A DNA stretch of 63,066 nucleotides from a virus: positions 1 through 63,066 of IMG/VR virus record IMGVR_UViG_3300003324_000427. The stretch is one strand, 5' to 3'. Shown here one piece after another: positions 27,001 through 36,398 of the stretch. Each line of letters begins with the position of its first letter. Positions within the stretch are counted from its first letter, which is position 1. The notes below the pieces were generated by a model, which made no database searches, was not told the origin of the DNA, and saw only the letters and a program-made list of their open reading frames with translations. The translations under genes were made by a program, and so were the position numbers.

Positions 27001-30000
27001 CAACAGAAGAGGAAACATTGGTTTAGACAAGGAAGTAAGATATACATTCTTCGGAACACAAGCCGTAGACGATTTCGGTAATCACTATTTCAAAGCTGGT
27101 GACAACCGCGATCCAAACAAAGACGGTATTGTTTATAGCCAAGAATATATTGATTCTGGTTCCTCAACATCGTTGAGCGGTAGAAATTGGGAAGGATACA
27201 CAACTTCTAACCCTGGTCACATATATTCCGTTTCTTACACGGGTAAGAATAAGGATGTTGATGAACCGCAAACTGGACTTGAAATCATCTACTTCACTCA
27301 CGGTGAAAGCTGGATAGGTGATGCGGTTGTTGCTGAAAACCTCAATAACGGAAATGCCGAATTACCATACGCAGAAAGACAAGCCGCTGCTGTGTTGGGT
27401 GTAGATGGTGAAAGCGAAACAACTGATCAAGTAGGTTCTTATATCAAGTCTCTTCTTGCTGAAGGATTTGATCAATTTGAAGAAACTTGGAGACCTGATA
27501 CCGAAACTAATAGCTTCCCACTCAGCGGTTTCTGGCCAAAACTTTACAACTATTTCTTGAACGGTTCTGATCAAAGACCTGTATGGAAATATTCGGGACA
27601 CCCTGTAGATGGCGCAATGTGGATATGGTCACGTCCAACCGCAGGTGAAGCTTTCTTCAATCCTAAGAATCTCCATCCGGAACCAATTTCGGAATCAGAA
27701 TGGCAATCACTCGAAAAGTGGAAATTACACTCTTTTGAAAACCACACTGGTTTAGAATACTTCTACACTAAGTTTGATGCTAACTATTCAGATTTAGTTG
27801 ATTATACTTTAGAAACACCAAGTTCTGGTAATTACAAGAAGACAGTCTATTGGGTAACTGATAACTTTGACACTAATAGCGATAATACCTATACAACTCT
27901 TTACGACTACGATCCGTTCAAGATTGAACAATTCTTAGACGAATATGCTGGCGTTATCACCTATTCTTCCTGGCAAAACTTCTTAGCACAAGAAGGTGGT
28001 AGAGTCCGCGTCCGTTCAGAAGACCCATACATGAAGCACGAATACCTCAGAAGTGTCGTTGCTGATGAAAGCCTATATAACCTCTATAAGAGAGGTAAGA
28101 TAAGCTCAATAAATGTACCATCTTCTGGTGGTTTAGCTCCGCAATTGTTTACCCACAACATTTCATCTTGTCTAAGTTTCTCTAACTCTTACGACGTAAC
28201 ATTAACTCCATCTGCTACATTACCTGCGTACAGCATTTCAAAATTCGTAAGCGGATTTACTATCCACTTATCTGGCGCATACAACGGAGACATCTCTTGG
28301 GAAATCTCAGAAGATATCATTCCGGATGTAGCTAAAGCATGGTGTGAATATAGAAAGAGCTACAACGAAATTTCTAGTGGTATTGGTTACTACTATGAAG
28401 ACAATATTGTAAGTGATTTCAGATCATTCACTGCAGCAAAGATTGTAAAGGTAATATCTAAGGCAAACGAAGATGGTTATATACCAAAAGAAGCTCTTAG
28501 TGATCCTCTCTTAGCACACGTACCCGAAGAAGGTATGACGCCACCAATAGCAACTTCCGGTGGATACAGATATTACGCACCAACACCATATGATGTAAGC
28601 GAATACGCTGATATATTCTCAGACCCAGACATGATAGTTCCACTTTCTCAATTAACATTGAGAGATTGGGATGCTTCCTCGCCAATAACATCAGGCGCAT
28701 GGGCATTGTCAAGATATAAGCTAGCCAACGTCTTATCTAGAGACGAAGACGGAAATCTTGTTCAAACAGTAAAGAAGGTTCTTTCTTATACCAAGACTTT
28801 AACAGAAAACCCAAGAGACTTCTTCTATAGTCATAACTTAGCATCGCATGTTGATGGTTATAACAGAAGATTCTACTTACCAAAAGTAAAGAGCAAATTC
28901 ATTGAAGACTTCTCAATTAGCGACACTAGAAGTGAAAATGGACTATTGTTGTTGCCGGAACTCAACAAGAGATATATTAGCAAGTATTTCCCTGACTCTG
29001 TTCTTTCTAACAACCTCGCATGTTACGGAAATAGCGGCTTAGTAATAGACGGAATTTCATATGTTGACACTGGTAGATACTCATCTCTTTCGGAAACTTG
29101 CTCTGGATTTGCTTACAGAACAAATGCGGATTTAGCAACCATACTTTCATATGGTAACAATTATGACATATTGGGTGGTTCGTTTGACATGTTCTGGTTC
29201 AATAATGTAACCAGAAGTGCCGATGAAATAGACCCATCTCTACAATACGAGAGCGGTTCGGAATATGACGAATCCCTTGACGCTATTGCTCAAGCAGTTT
29301 ACATGCCATCTAAGCAATCCGCTGGCTTTGATGACTTCCATTACTTCTATAAAGTAAACACTTGGTCATCACAAATAAGCTCTGCTAACTTGGACCCAAA
29401 TAGCGCTTCATTCTGGATTACTGGTGGTTATGCTCCAGTTAGCGCATGCCAATCTGCTAATACTTCCGCAGGTGATCCAGATATTGATACCAATTGCTGG
29501 CCAACCGATACTCTCACACCTTCTTCAAACCCAATAACAGCAACTACAGTTGATAGTATTTCCTATCAAGTTTCTGGTTCTGGTTACATATTCTCAGCTT
29601 CCGGAAGATACCTAACAGATTACAACTCTTCTGCTGTTGCTGATATTTCTGCTGGCTTCGCATATCACTTTGGATATGAAAGAAGTCTCCATAACGTAGC
29701 TCCAATAACCAATATATCCGATAGATTTGATCAGTTTGATTACTTCCGCTATCGCTTTGAGGACCACAATGCTGCAGATTGGTTATACATGCCAACTGTT
29801 CTTGAAGGTGAATATAATGGCGGTGATGCCCTTGATGACATGGGCTTTGCTACCGGTACTTACGCTCCAAGTGGTATAACATATTCATTCTATATCACAA
29901 GAAATTGCGGCGGATTGGATCAATTCATTTGGGGTAGAGATAAGAAGACATTCGTTGAAAAGTGGAAGCAACCATGTGTTGATGAAGTCTTAAATGCTCT

Positions 30001-33000
30001 TGATATTAACTCTGAATATGACGGCGTTGGTCCTATAGGAACTATGGTAGGTGATTCAAGCGGTAATAAATCATTCATTGAAATGAGAGATTACATCCCA
30101 TTCAATTGGGGTACGCTATCAGTCGGTGAATTCACCTATCCTGTCATTACTAAGGGTCAGATAAACTCTGGTGTTGAAAACCCACTTAAGTCCATATTCA
30201 ATGGCATATACGAAAGACAAAGCGATGATGTCTCTGTATTTGGTGTAACTTCTGGACAATCTTCCGCAGCATGGCAAGACTTGTATGATTATCTTGATGC
30301 TCCAATTCCAGATGATAACACAGAAGCAACAAACTATTACCCATTAACTTATGATACTTTCCAAGGCAACCCAGCTTACTTGCCACAATTACCATTCTTC
30401 AAGGTAGATGAAGAAGAAACCAATATTAGATTCTTGACTGATGCCGATTCTTCAAGCATAAGAGACAGAGCAACATTGTGGCCATGGTGTGATTTACTTG
30501 ACGGTGACGCAAGAAATGACGCAGCCGCTGGTGATGTAACTTGGCAGTTCACAACTGACGGACATTTCTGGATAGCCGAAACCGTTTCCAGAGAATGGAT
30601 AACCCCAAAGGCATGTCAGAATCCTGCAGCTAATACTGATCCATTACACAGAGACATTACCCACACTGGAATGTACCCTGTTGACGGATATTGGAGAGAA
30701 GTATTCAGAATTCGTAGATACGATAATCGTTCCCAATTGGTATTTGATTACACTATCACATATGACGAAGCTGCTGGTCCAGAAATTGAAGCTCCAAAAC
30801 AAATAGCATCTGATTTCAATATGTTCGGTATGAACATAAAGAAGAAGACTATTGAATTGAACCACTTCAACAACAAGCCAATAAACGGCCCAACACAAAC
30901 TTGGGTATCTGAACTTGACGAAGATAAGTCTTGGTTAGCAACCAACTGGTTGAGACAAGAAATTTCAGACTTGAGACGTGGTATTTCTGATATACAACCA
31001 GAAGTAGAAGGTATTTCCGCTACTATTTCTGAACTCTACAATTACAGACACGAAAGCCTCTGTGAAATGATAACTGGTGGATACAACAAAGCAGTATTCG
31101 TTCCATCTACTGGCGTATTCTGTGAAGCAGAACAAGACAGCATTTGGGTATACTCCGTTCCGTTCGGTGAACAAACTGGTGTCTTAGAACACGAAAGCTT
31201 CTTCATTGAAGAATCCCCATACGTAAGAACTGCTGTAATTTCCGGAACAGATGTTGGTTATGATATCTTTGGTGATATCACTGAAAACATTAGAGTTGTT
31301 GACGTATCAGCAAGCTATACTTGTATCGCTGAAGTAATAACTGGTGGAACTCCTTATATTTCCGGTAGCAGCATTTACGTCTCCGGTGGTACTGTAGTAT
31401 TGTCTGGTGGTCAAGAATGTGGTGCTGGAAGTCAAATTATCCACGCTAAGACATACACTAACAACGGCAAGACTGGATTGAGAATGTCCAGAGCTATAAT
31501 CGCTGGTCCATATTCCAGAGGAATCGGAATGTTGGATTACGGTAAGTCACAAGCATTTGATAAGAAGTTGCTCCATAATGGCGTAAGACAACCATGTACT
31601 TACAAGGAAGACGAGAACACAGCCTTCCACCCAAGCGATTCTACTATTAAGAAGGCATGGCCATGGAATATAATCGGTCAAGGCGGAACAGTTGGTCCTA
31701 AGGGATTCACTGACTTGATTGACTCCGATGGTAATTACTGGTTCGCAATGGGTGAGAAGTATAATTATGACGAAATAGAAAAGGCAGGAACAGCTAACGT
31801 CAACTATAAGAATTCTTATGTAATTGGTATGGTAAAGCAAACCAATATGACAGAATTCATGAAGACTGCTCTCGCTAAGACTAACTACATCCAAGCAAAT
31901 GAAACTCTCACTGCTATCAATCGTTTCGCACCAAGCGGTAACTATACACTTTACGGAACAGAAAACGTTGGTTCTAGATTCAGAGAAGGAATCCTTGAAT
32001 TAGTACATGCCAATAATGGTGACGAGTTGTTTGAACTCTATGTAAGAATAATGGAAGAAAACGTCATCGATGTTGATGCTTCCGCATATTCAAACAAGTA
32101 TAAGGGTATTTCTGAATATGAAATGCCAAAGGACGGTAACGGCGTTCTCATAGATTCCGTAACTCTCCCACTTGATCCATTGTTAGATGCTCCAGTTGTA
32201 AACAAACTCCAAGAACTTGAAGTTGTCAATCAAACCGATCCAACTTGCCTTGAATGCCTCACTTGCGCATCTGATACAAGTGACTACGCAACCACAGTAA
32301 CTAATCCAACTACATGGTTCCAACACAACCACGACCAATGGGTTGCCCCATTCCTTGAATCTCCATTCGCTGGTCCATATTCAATTGACGGATTCAATGT
32401 TTGGTTGACTGCAGGAAACGCAGCACGTTGGGGAACTCCACTTTGGTCAACCGTCAAGGATGGTAAGTTCTGGTTGTCCTACAGAAGAGCAAGATTACAC
32501 GCTAACCCATATAGAAACCACGTAGTATTGTCTTTCATCAATGCCTCTATCGCAGTTGAAGACTTCGCAGAAGCTAATACTGACAATATACCAGTTTATA
32601 TTACTTACGATGAATTCTTGTTTGATTACGAAGACTATAAGAACTTGAACATAATCAAGGAAATAGTTGAAGATGAAAACCTTGGTGCTCTCGGCAGAGA
32701 TTGTACAGATAACCTCGCAGCATACGTTCCAATTCAATATCCTGAGTTTGAAGCGTTTGATACTGGCGCAATCTGCTTGGCAACTTCCGCAGATTGGCAG
32801 AGCGTTTACAACTTGGGTTCGTATTCCGCAAGCATCTCGGCATTCAGTTCATTCCCAACATCAGCATGGGCATGCCCTGGAAGCATAACAAGCTATACAG
32901 TACAACAAGTTCCAACTTCTGGTTCTGGTACATTCACTCTCAGTAACGTAGTTGGATGTAATGACATTAATGTCTTCACTGTTGCTGCTTCCGCTGCTGC

Positions 33001-33943
33001 TCTATCCGGACAATGGATTTACATTACAAGCATAGCTTCCGAAGTAACTGGATGTTCCGGCGTATTCACTTGCCCTGACAATAATCCAAACGAAAGATAC
33101 ACTGAATGGGCAACCGCATTCATCCAAGAATACAAGAACCGTAAGATTTCTGATCAAAGCGGCGTCATGAAGAAATACTTCTTCAAGTATGACGTTATGA
33201 ACACTTACGATTCCAACACATTACTTGAATTGCCAAACATAACAGAGAAGAAGCTTGTTCCATATGATTGGAGAAGATACCAAGACGGCGTAGGTTTAGG
33301 TGGTGATGCTCCAGCGTTCAATGTCTATAGCGACAGCGAAAGAGCATGTAACGCTCTTAATCAATACTATGTCGGACAAACAGCATTCGGAAGCACTTCC
33401 AATGCCGTTATAGTTGGTGGATTCACAGTTCAAACCGATGGTGAATTGACACAAAGTCACGCATGGTGGGAAAGAACCACTACAGGAACTACATTCAAGT
33501 GGAGCACTCAAGTAATTTCACCAGAAGATAGCGTCAACGGAAACTATAAGAATAGAACGTTCTCGCCATTCTTCACTAATGGTGAACAAACCCTCTCCAA
33601 CACTACTCACGGCGCTATAATCTTTGATTTGAGCAAGCAAATAACCATTGAAAGACAAGGAATTGCTCAATTTGAAGATCAGAAGGAATTCCAAGTCACA
33701 TTTGATACCGCAATACCAGATTGGGCTACAAATAAAGATAAATATAGTATAACGCTAATGCCAGATCAAAACGTCAAGGTATGGTGGGATAACAAGACAG
33801 CAACTGGATTCACAATCAAAGTTGAGTTGGAAACCTGGACCGGAAGCGTAGATTGGCAAATAACCTTGGTGGATAACATTCCATCCTCTGAGGTAGATGG
33901 ACTAGGAACGCAAGAAACTTTTGATAAATTCAATAACCTCTAA
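24065..33943 (+). CDS. Giant virion adhesin / tail fibre-like protein
   Basis: 3292 residues, the largest protein in the window. Near the N-terminus is a motif shared with later proteins (STLTFKDNSIQEYD, then LSQL). About residues 435-510, 870-950 and 3110-3180 have Kelch-like strand repeats (EEWNGTAW, GGGEKTFKAIAFG; NGSAWIRRDNLP, ALFWGG; NAVIVGGF). At about 2294-2335 there is a heptad-type coiled coil (ISDLRRGISDIQPEVEGI), typical of trimerising fibres. Lectin-like modules lie at about 1356-1420 and at the C-terminus (about 3192-3270, ending VDWQI). Paired Cys motifs (CLECLTC) suggest disulfides or metal binding. It probably mediates host contact. It has its own promoter. Confidence 0.75.
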   Translation: MTIGDTREFTAAERITIIGNDNSDRISADILKVSIDGTKFGTIQPAIAFNDEWSTKTENFSGGGEFINNINISNLLDIPAGVIWDNDNSTLTFKDNSIQEYDSTGCPLEGTDEITLSQLTGDVEVLTYFDKVNQFGKVYDFQFRQIQFGQYKFANTRICSAIASALGYFSVDKIINDEKVRMEKQNALYQQYKDDPENSANFKPYSGFLTSESYLNEGWIDFDHLVHVFYENENAYDSDASLSIITKKFSEAKRALVMLCLSYSSDIVDLASFNKITDFGVRVVDKTTGQLLDFSNFKNDLHATYGNSGIALFTGKLQYANSTDAAADPKCSPCTSIKVDKCTGEMSEVTHCSTNKSNEQTGVNHLLSPQFRLNPLIETRKNKQDILNTIDPIQWTTGTQDFTEEDFPGITDLREEFGEDTLTVGRLNEDRGFALGGGKDHTDGFVASGFYHQLDQATDTSTYGLRSSTEEWNGTAWVTLSTGDVPSPRGAGLGGGEKTFKAIAFGTRPNYTPYTDISVASAVPVSFTTTTQTSDTLVFADGAWYSLPAGSNTNVPRHSVAGFLKSTYRATGADGKSVTGCNGGSTTSTSLSNLIGEDVEDDVDLALCPEVLAAASSFIRDAGARAAGQMTNTSLKMVGPAFDPNCMNETGTSENDVPTNSSGLGFNLPDITIGGSISCSGVSIDSNFSTKSTFAQDFVVPLCPSVSNKLPSLGGIFPGPTMGLPPGITTDPGHPVASWKDPVVMPDGSIVFKDDSATVDPGLLRTNSSGRPSNVDSGSYYEFWNLSGIAFNGSTGDMKLDGVIENELSDTFEFISWIRIHHHATIRKSPTTYKPYTFKFEQGCWNVDTTRKYPIKTVGTCYVGNECTGLATGGKTSNQLVGCESDNASLNMKYGYFSDSRYDEFNNSVVNIAYENNGSAWIRRDNLPENVCYHVGVGNKDHALFWGGIHATLETPNVSVSFPGCEDWYQMVRNFGGVFNRRGNIGLDKEVRYTFFGTQAVDDFGNHYFKAGDNRDPNKDGIVYSQEYIDSGSSTSLSGRNWEGYTTSNPGHIYSVSYTGKNKDVDEPQTGLEIIYFTHGESWIGDAVVAENLNNGNAELPYAERQAAAVLGVDGESETTDQVGSYIKSLLAEGFDQFEETWRPDTETNSFPLSGFWPKLYNYFLNGSDQRPVWKYSGHPVDGAMWIWSRPTAGEAFFNPKNLHPEPISESEWQSLEKWKLHSFENHTGLEYFYTKFDANYSDLVDYTLETPSSGNYKKTVYWVTDNFDTNSDNTYTTLYDYDPFKIEQFLDEYAGVITYSSWQNFLAQEGGRVRVRSEDPYMKHEYLRSVVADESLYNLYKRGKISSINVPSSGGLAPQLFTHNISSCLSFSNSYDVTLTPSATLPAYSISKFVSGFTIHLSGAYNGDISWEISEDIIPDVAKAWCEYRKSYNEISSGIGYYYEDNIVSDFRSFTAAKIVKVISKANEDGYIPKEALSDPLLAHVPEEGMTPPIATSGGYRYYAPTPYDVSEYADIFSDPDMIVPLSQLTLRDWDASSPITSGAWALSRYKLANVLSRDEDGNLVQTVKKVLSYTKTLTENPRDFFYSHNLASHVDGYNRRFYLPKVKSKFIEDFSISDTRSENGLLLLPELNKRYISKYFPDSVLSNNLACYGNSGLVIDGISYVDTGRYSSLSETCSGFAYRTNADLATILSYGNNYDILGGSFDMFWFNNVTRSADEIDPSLQYESGSEYDESLDAIAQAVYMPSKQSAGFDDFHYFYKVNTWSSQISSANLDPNSASFWITGGYAPVSACQSANTSAGDPDIDTNCWPTDTLTPSSNPITATTVDSISYQVSGSGYIFSASGRYLTDYNSSAVADISAGFAYHFGYERSLHNVAPITNISDRFDQFDYFRYRFEDHNAADWLYMPTVLEGEYNGGDALDDMGFATGTYAPSGITYSFYITRNCGGLDQFIWGRDKKTFVEKWKQPCVDEVLNALDINSEYDGVGPIGTMVGDSSGNKSFIEMRDYIPFNWGTLSVGEFTYPVITKGQINSGVENPLKSIFNGIYERQSDDVSVFGVTSGQSSAAWQDLYDYLDAPIPDDNTEATNYYPLTYDTFQGNPAYLPQLPFFKVDEEETNIRFLTDADSSSIRDRATLWPWCDLLDGDARNDAAAGDVTWQFTTDGHFWIAETVSREWITPKACQNPAANTDPLHRDITHTGMYPVDGYWREVFRIRRYDNRSQLVFDYTITYDEAAGPEIEAPKQIASDFNMFGMNIKKKTIELNHFNNKPINGPTQTWVSELDEDKSWLATNWLRQEISDLRRGISDIQPEVEGISATISELYNYRHESLCEMITGGYNKAVFVPSTGVFCEAEQDSIWVYSVPFGEQTGVLEHESFFIEESPYVRTAVISGTDVGYDIFGDITENIRVVDVSASYTCIAEVITGGTPYISGSSIYVSGGTVVLSGGQECGAGSQIIHAKTYTNNGKTGLRMSRAIIAGPYSRGIGMLDYGKSQAFDKKLLHNGVRQPCTYKEDENTAFHPSDSTIKKAWPWNIIGQGGTVGPKGFTDLIDSDGNYWFAMGEKYNYDEIEKAGTANVNYKNSYVIGMVKQTNMTEFMKTALAKTNYIQANETLTAINRFAPSGNYTLYGTENVGSRFREGILELVHANNGDELFELYVRIMEENVIDVDASAYSNKYKGISEYEMPKDGNGVLIDSVTLPLDPLLDAPVVNKLQELEVVNQTDPTCLECLTCASDTSDYATTVTNPTTWFQHNHDQWVAPFLESPFAGPYSIDGFNVWLTAGNAARWGTPLWSTVKDGKFWLSYRRARLHANPYRNHVVLSFINASIAVEDFAEANTDNIPVYITYDEFLFDYEDYKNLNIIKEIVEDENLGALGRDCTDNLAAYVPIQYPEFEAFDTGAICLATSADWQSVYNLGSYSASISAFSSFPTSAWACPGSITSYTVQQVPTSGSGTFTLSNVVGCNDINVFTVAASAAALSGQWIYITSIASEVTGCSGVFTCPDNNPNERYTEWATAFIQEYKNRKISDQSGVMKKYFFKYDVMNTYDSNTLLELPNITEKKLVPYDWRRYQDGVGLGGDAPAFNVYSDSERACNALNQYYVGQTAFGSTSNAVIVGGFTVQTDGELTQSHAWWERTTTGTTFKWSTQVISPEDSVNGNYKNRTFSPFFTNGEQTLSNTTHGAIIFDLSKQITIERQGIAQFEDQKEFQVTFDTAIPDWATNKDKYSITLMPDQNVKVWWDNKTATGFTIKVELETWTGSVDWQITLVDNIPSSEVDGLGTQETFDKFNNL

Positions 33944-33951
33944 GAGAGCAT

Positions 33952-35208
33952 ATGGCTAACGTACCAGATAAATCATTTTTCGCAGCGGGAATAACTCTCA
34001 CTAAGCCAGCCGAAAGTAACTCGTCAGGGGCAATCACTGACGTAAATACTGCGTTGTTTATTGATAGCAATGGCAATTTGAATTTTAGAGATGAGTACGT
34101 AAAGAAGATACTTGGTAAAGATAGTCTTACTCTCAAAGAGCTTTATACCCGTGCCAAAGGCGTTTTCGTAAAAGATGACAAGCTTTACTTCAAAGATGAT
34201 AGCCTATCAAGAGCTTATTCGTTAGAAGAGATTGTAGGAGCTTGCCGTAACTGGAAAGAAAACCTTACTACTGGTTCTCTTTGGTGGTTGGGAAGAAAGG
34301 AAATTGACCACAGCGCATGCGCTAATTTGCCAAGATTTTCCGACCCAACCGGTCCTAATTTCGTTTGGTCAATTGATAGATTCCTAGCTCAAGTAGCTAA
34401 GTTATCATCTTGTTCTGCTCCAACTCCGTTGACTTTCTATGAAAAGACAGTTGATCCTAATACGGGAGAATGGAGATGGTGGGACGTTCCTGGTTTGGAA
34501 ATAGTAATACCTCCAGTAACCGATCAATATAAGCTTGGAATGATAATTGCTAAGTTGGCATATGGTGCGTACAACTCACCAGAACCAGTTATTTTTAGAC
34601 TTTATGACCAAACTGCTAATAAAGAATTAGCAAGAACATCGGTCATTCAAGGTTGTGAATCAAAAATAATGTATCCAACCACACTTACTTTCTTCGGCAC
34701 TATGCCTAATTCAACCGAAGACTGTACTGCTCCAGAAAATTGCGGATGCGTAACATTAGATTGCGTAACTGGCGATACAAGCTGCGATGCTCCAGATACA
34801 GGTACCGTGATATTAAATAAATTTGAATCCGGTTCTCACCTTCTAAAAATTCAATTCCACGTTATAAACTACCAACCAAACCATTGGGAAAGAGTATTTG
34901 GAGTTGAAATAGATGGTGAATACCTCAGCACTTCAACTATAGACGCTGTTGTGTTTGACGCAAATCCAAATGATAAGTATGCTAAGAAACAAGGAACAGT
35001 TCAATTCAATGGCGAAAGCCAAAAGACAGTATCGTTTGGTACTCCAATGTCTTCTACAAGCTATTCAATTTCTCTATCTTCAAATAGAAACGTCAATGTT
35101 TGGTATGACAATAAGTCCGAAACTGGATTTAGAATAAATGGTGAATTGCCATTTAGTGGATACGTTGATTGGTCTATAGTAAACCTAAACCCAAATACAG
35201 GAAGATAA
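33952..35208 (+). CDS. Virion adhesin with C-terminal lectin-like module
   Basis: 418 residues. The N-terminus (about 33-95) has two copies of the shared motif: NLNFRDEYVKK with LTLKEL, and KLYFKDDSLSR with SLEEI. The middle is beta-rich with Cys-rich segments (CGCVTLDCVTGDTSC). The C-terminus (about 345-413) is a clear copy of the lectin-like module (NVNVWYDNKSETGF, ending VDWSI), near-identical in pattern to the end of the preceding giant protein. Probably a fibre or baseplate surface protein. Confidence 0.65.
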   Translation: MANVPDKSFFAAGITLTKPAESNSSGAITDVNTALFIDSNGNLNFRDEYVKKILGKDSLTLKELYTRAKGVFVKDDKLYFKDDSLSRAYSLEEIVGACRNWKENLTTGSLWWLGRKEIDHSACANLPRFSDPTGPNFVWSIDRFLAQVAKLSSCSAPTPLTFYEKTVDPNTGEWRWWDVPGLEIVIPPVTDQYKLGMIIAKLAYGAYNSPEPVIFRLYDQTANKELARTSVIQGCESKIMYPTTLTFFGTMPNSTEDCTAPENCGCVTLDCVTGDTSCDAPDTGTVILNKFESGSHLLKIQFHVINYQPNHWERVFGVEIDGEYLSTSTIDAVVFDANPNDKYAKKQGTVQFNGESQKTVSFGTPMSSTSYSISLSSNRNVNVWYDNKSETGFRINGELPFSGYVDWSIVNLNPNTGR

Positions 35209-35212
35209 ACTT

Positions 35213-35617
35213 ATGACTTGTGGACGTGGCCCCTTTGAAGTTACCGATATACAAATAGGACGTGAAGGCGTAGGACTTAGTGCCGGCGTGGATGGTTCTT
35301 TACAATTCACAGATTTGGTTTCTGGTACTGTAAAACTCTCAGATTTAATCAATCAAGAAATCATAGTCAACCCTGCAGTTGTTATTGAAGTTGAAGAAGC
35401 TGACTGGACTCCTATTGTTTTAGACGATGGTAGAACATTCTATACAGTTGATGTTCCACATAACTTCAATGTTACTAATTTCGCATTAGTTGATGTGGTT
35501 ATTTGGGATACAGATTATAATATGTTAAGCATAGATAATATTCAACAAAAAGCTAATTCGGCTTTGTTACGTTCAATAATACCTCTTCATATCTATGTAA
35601 CAGCTAAGAAGGTATAA
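35213..35617 (+). CDS. Small virion-block protein with shared FTD/LSDL motif
   Basis: 134 residues. It begins with a strand-rich region ending SLQFTDLVSGTVKLSDLI, which resembles the N-terminal motif of the two preceding adhesins. The remainder is beta-rich. It may be an accessory fibre or a trimeric connector. No family is recognised. A 4-nt gap separates it from the upstream gene. Confidence 0.6.
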   Translation: MTCGRGPFEVTDIQIGREGVGLSAGVDGSLQFTDLVSGTVKLSDLINQEIIVNPAVVIEVEEADWTPIVLDDGRTFYTVDVPHNFNVTNFALVDVVIWDTDYNMLSIDNIQQKANSALLRSIIPLHIYVTAKKV

Positions 35618-35627
35618 AGGAATAGTT

Positions 35628-36398
35628 ATGGCAGTTATTGAGAATGAATTTCCTTTCAAGATATACGAAGCAAGAAATCTTGCTACATCGGAAGCTTACG
35701 TTTATCTCGGAAAAGCATCTATCGCCGGTTTGAATGGCGCTAATGAAAACTACTTTTCTCATCAAGCTGATGCCAACTGTTTCACGACGTTCTTATTTGC
35801 TTCCATCGTAGGCGGTAGAAATGTTCGTATTGACGCCGCAACAGAAGACGATCCTTACATCTATATTGATTCTCGTTGGTATGATTTTAGACCATGTGGT
35901 GTTGAAAGTAACGATCAAACTACTTGGCCAGCTAACGGTATATTGAGTCACGTTGATTACAAAGATAACGGCGACGTAGTTACATATTTCAAATCAATCA
36001 CTAGCGACGGTTCTATAGTCATAGAAGGTGGAAATCCATCATTTGTGTGGAGTGACGAAGGCCCTGCAGGTGATCAATTCAATAGCGGTAACGCTGAGGA
36101 TTGTAATTTGATATTGAAAGCTCACAAGTATATTGTTGCTAATTCTTGTGAAACTAATGGAATATTACAAAGCACTCAGGGTGTTCCTGGTGCTTCTGAC
36201 GTGGTATTCTATTTGAAATCTATTGTAGGCGGAAGCTGTATCAATGTTACCGATACCGGTTCATCCCTTGTCATTTCTTTTGACTTAGGCGCATGTAATC
36301 CATGTTCATTCTGTACTGGTTCCTTCCCAACAACTGTTGACGAAGAAACTGAATGTTCCCAATGGATACCTTCTGAAATAGGTGTTTCTCTAACTTAA
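35628..36398 (+). CDS. Probable virion protein
   Basis: 256 residues, beta-rich, with Gly/Ser/Cys-containing C-terminal part (CNPCSFCTGSFP). No family is recognised. It is the last gene of the rightward virion block. Its stop codon (36396-36398) overlaps the stop of the convergent leftward gene. An AAGGAA ribosome binding site precedes the ATG. Confidence 0.65.
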   Translation: MAVIENEFPFKIYEARNLATSEAYVYLGKASIAGLNGANENYFSHQADANCFTTFLFASIVGGRNVRIDAATEDDPYIYIDSRWYDFRPCGVESNDQTTWPANGILSHVDYKDNGDVVTYFKSITSDGSIVIEGGNPSFVWSDEGPAGDQFNSGNAEDCNLILKAHKYIVANSCETNGILQSTQGVPGASDVVFYLKSIVGGSCINVTDTGSSLVISFDLGACNPCSFCTGSFPTTVDEETECSQWIPSEIGVSLT

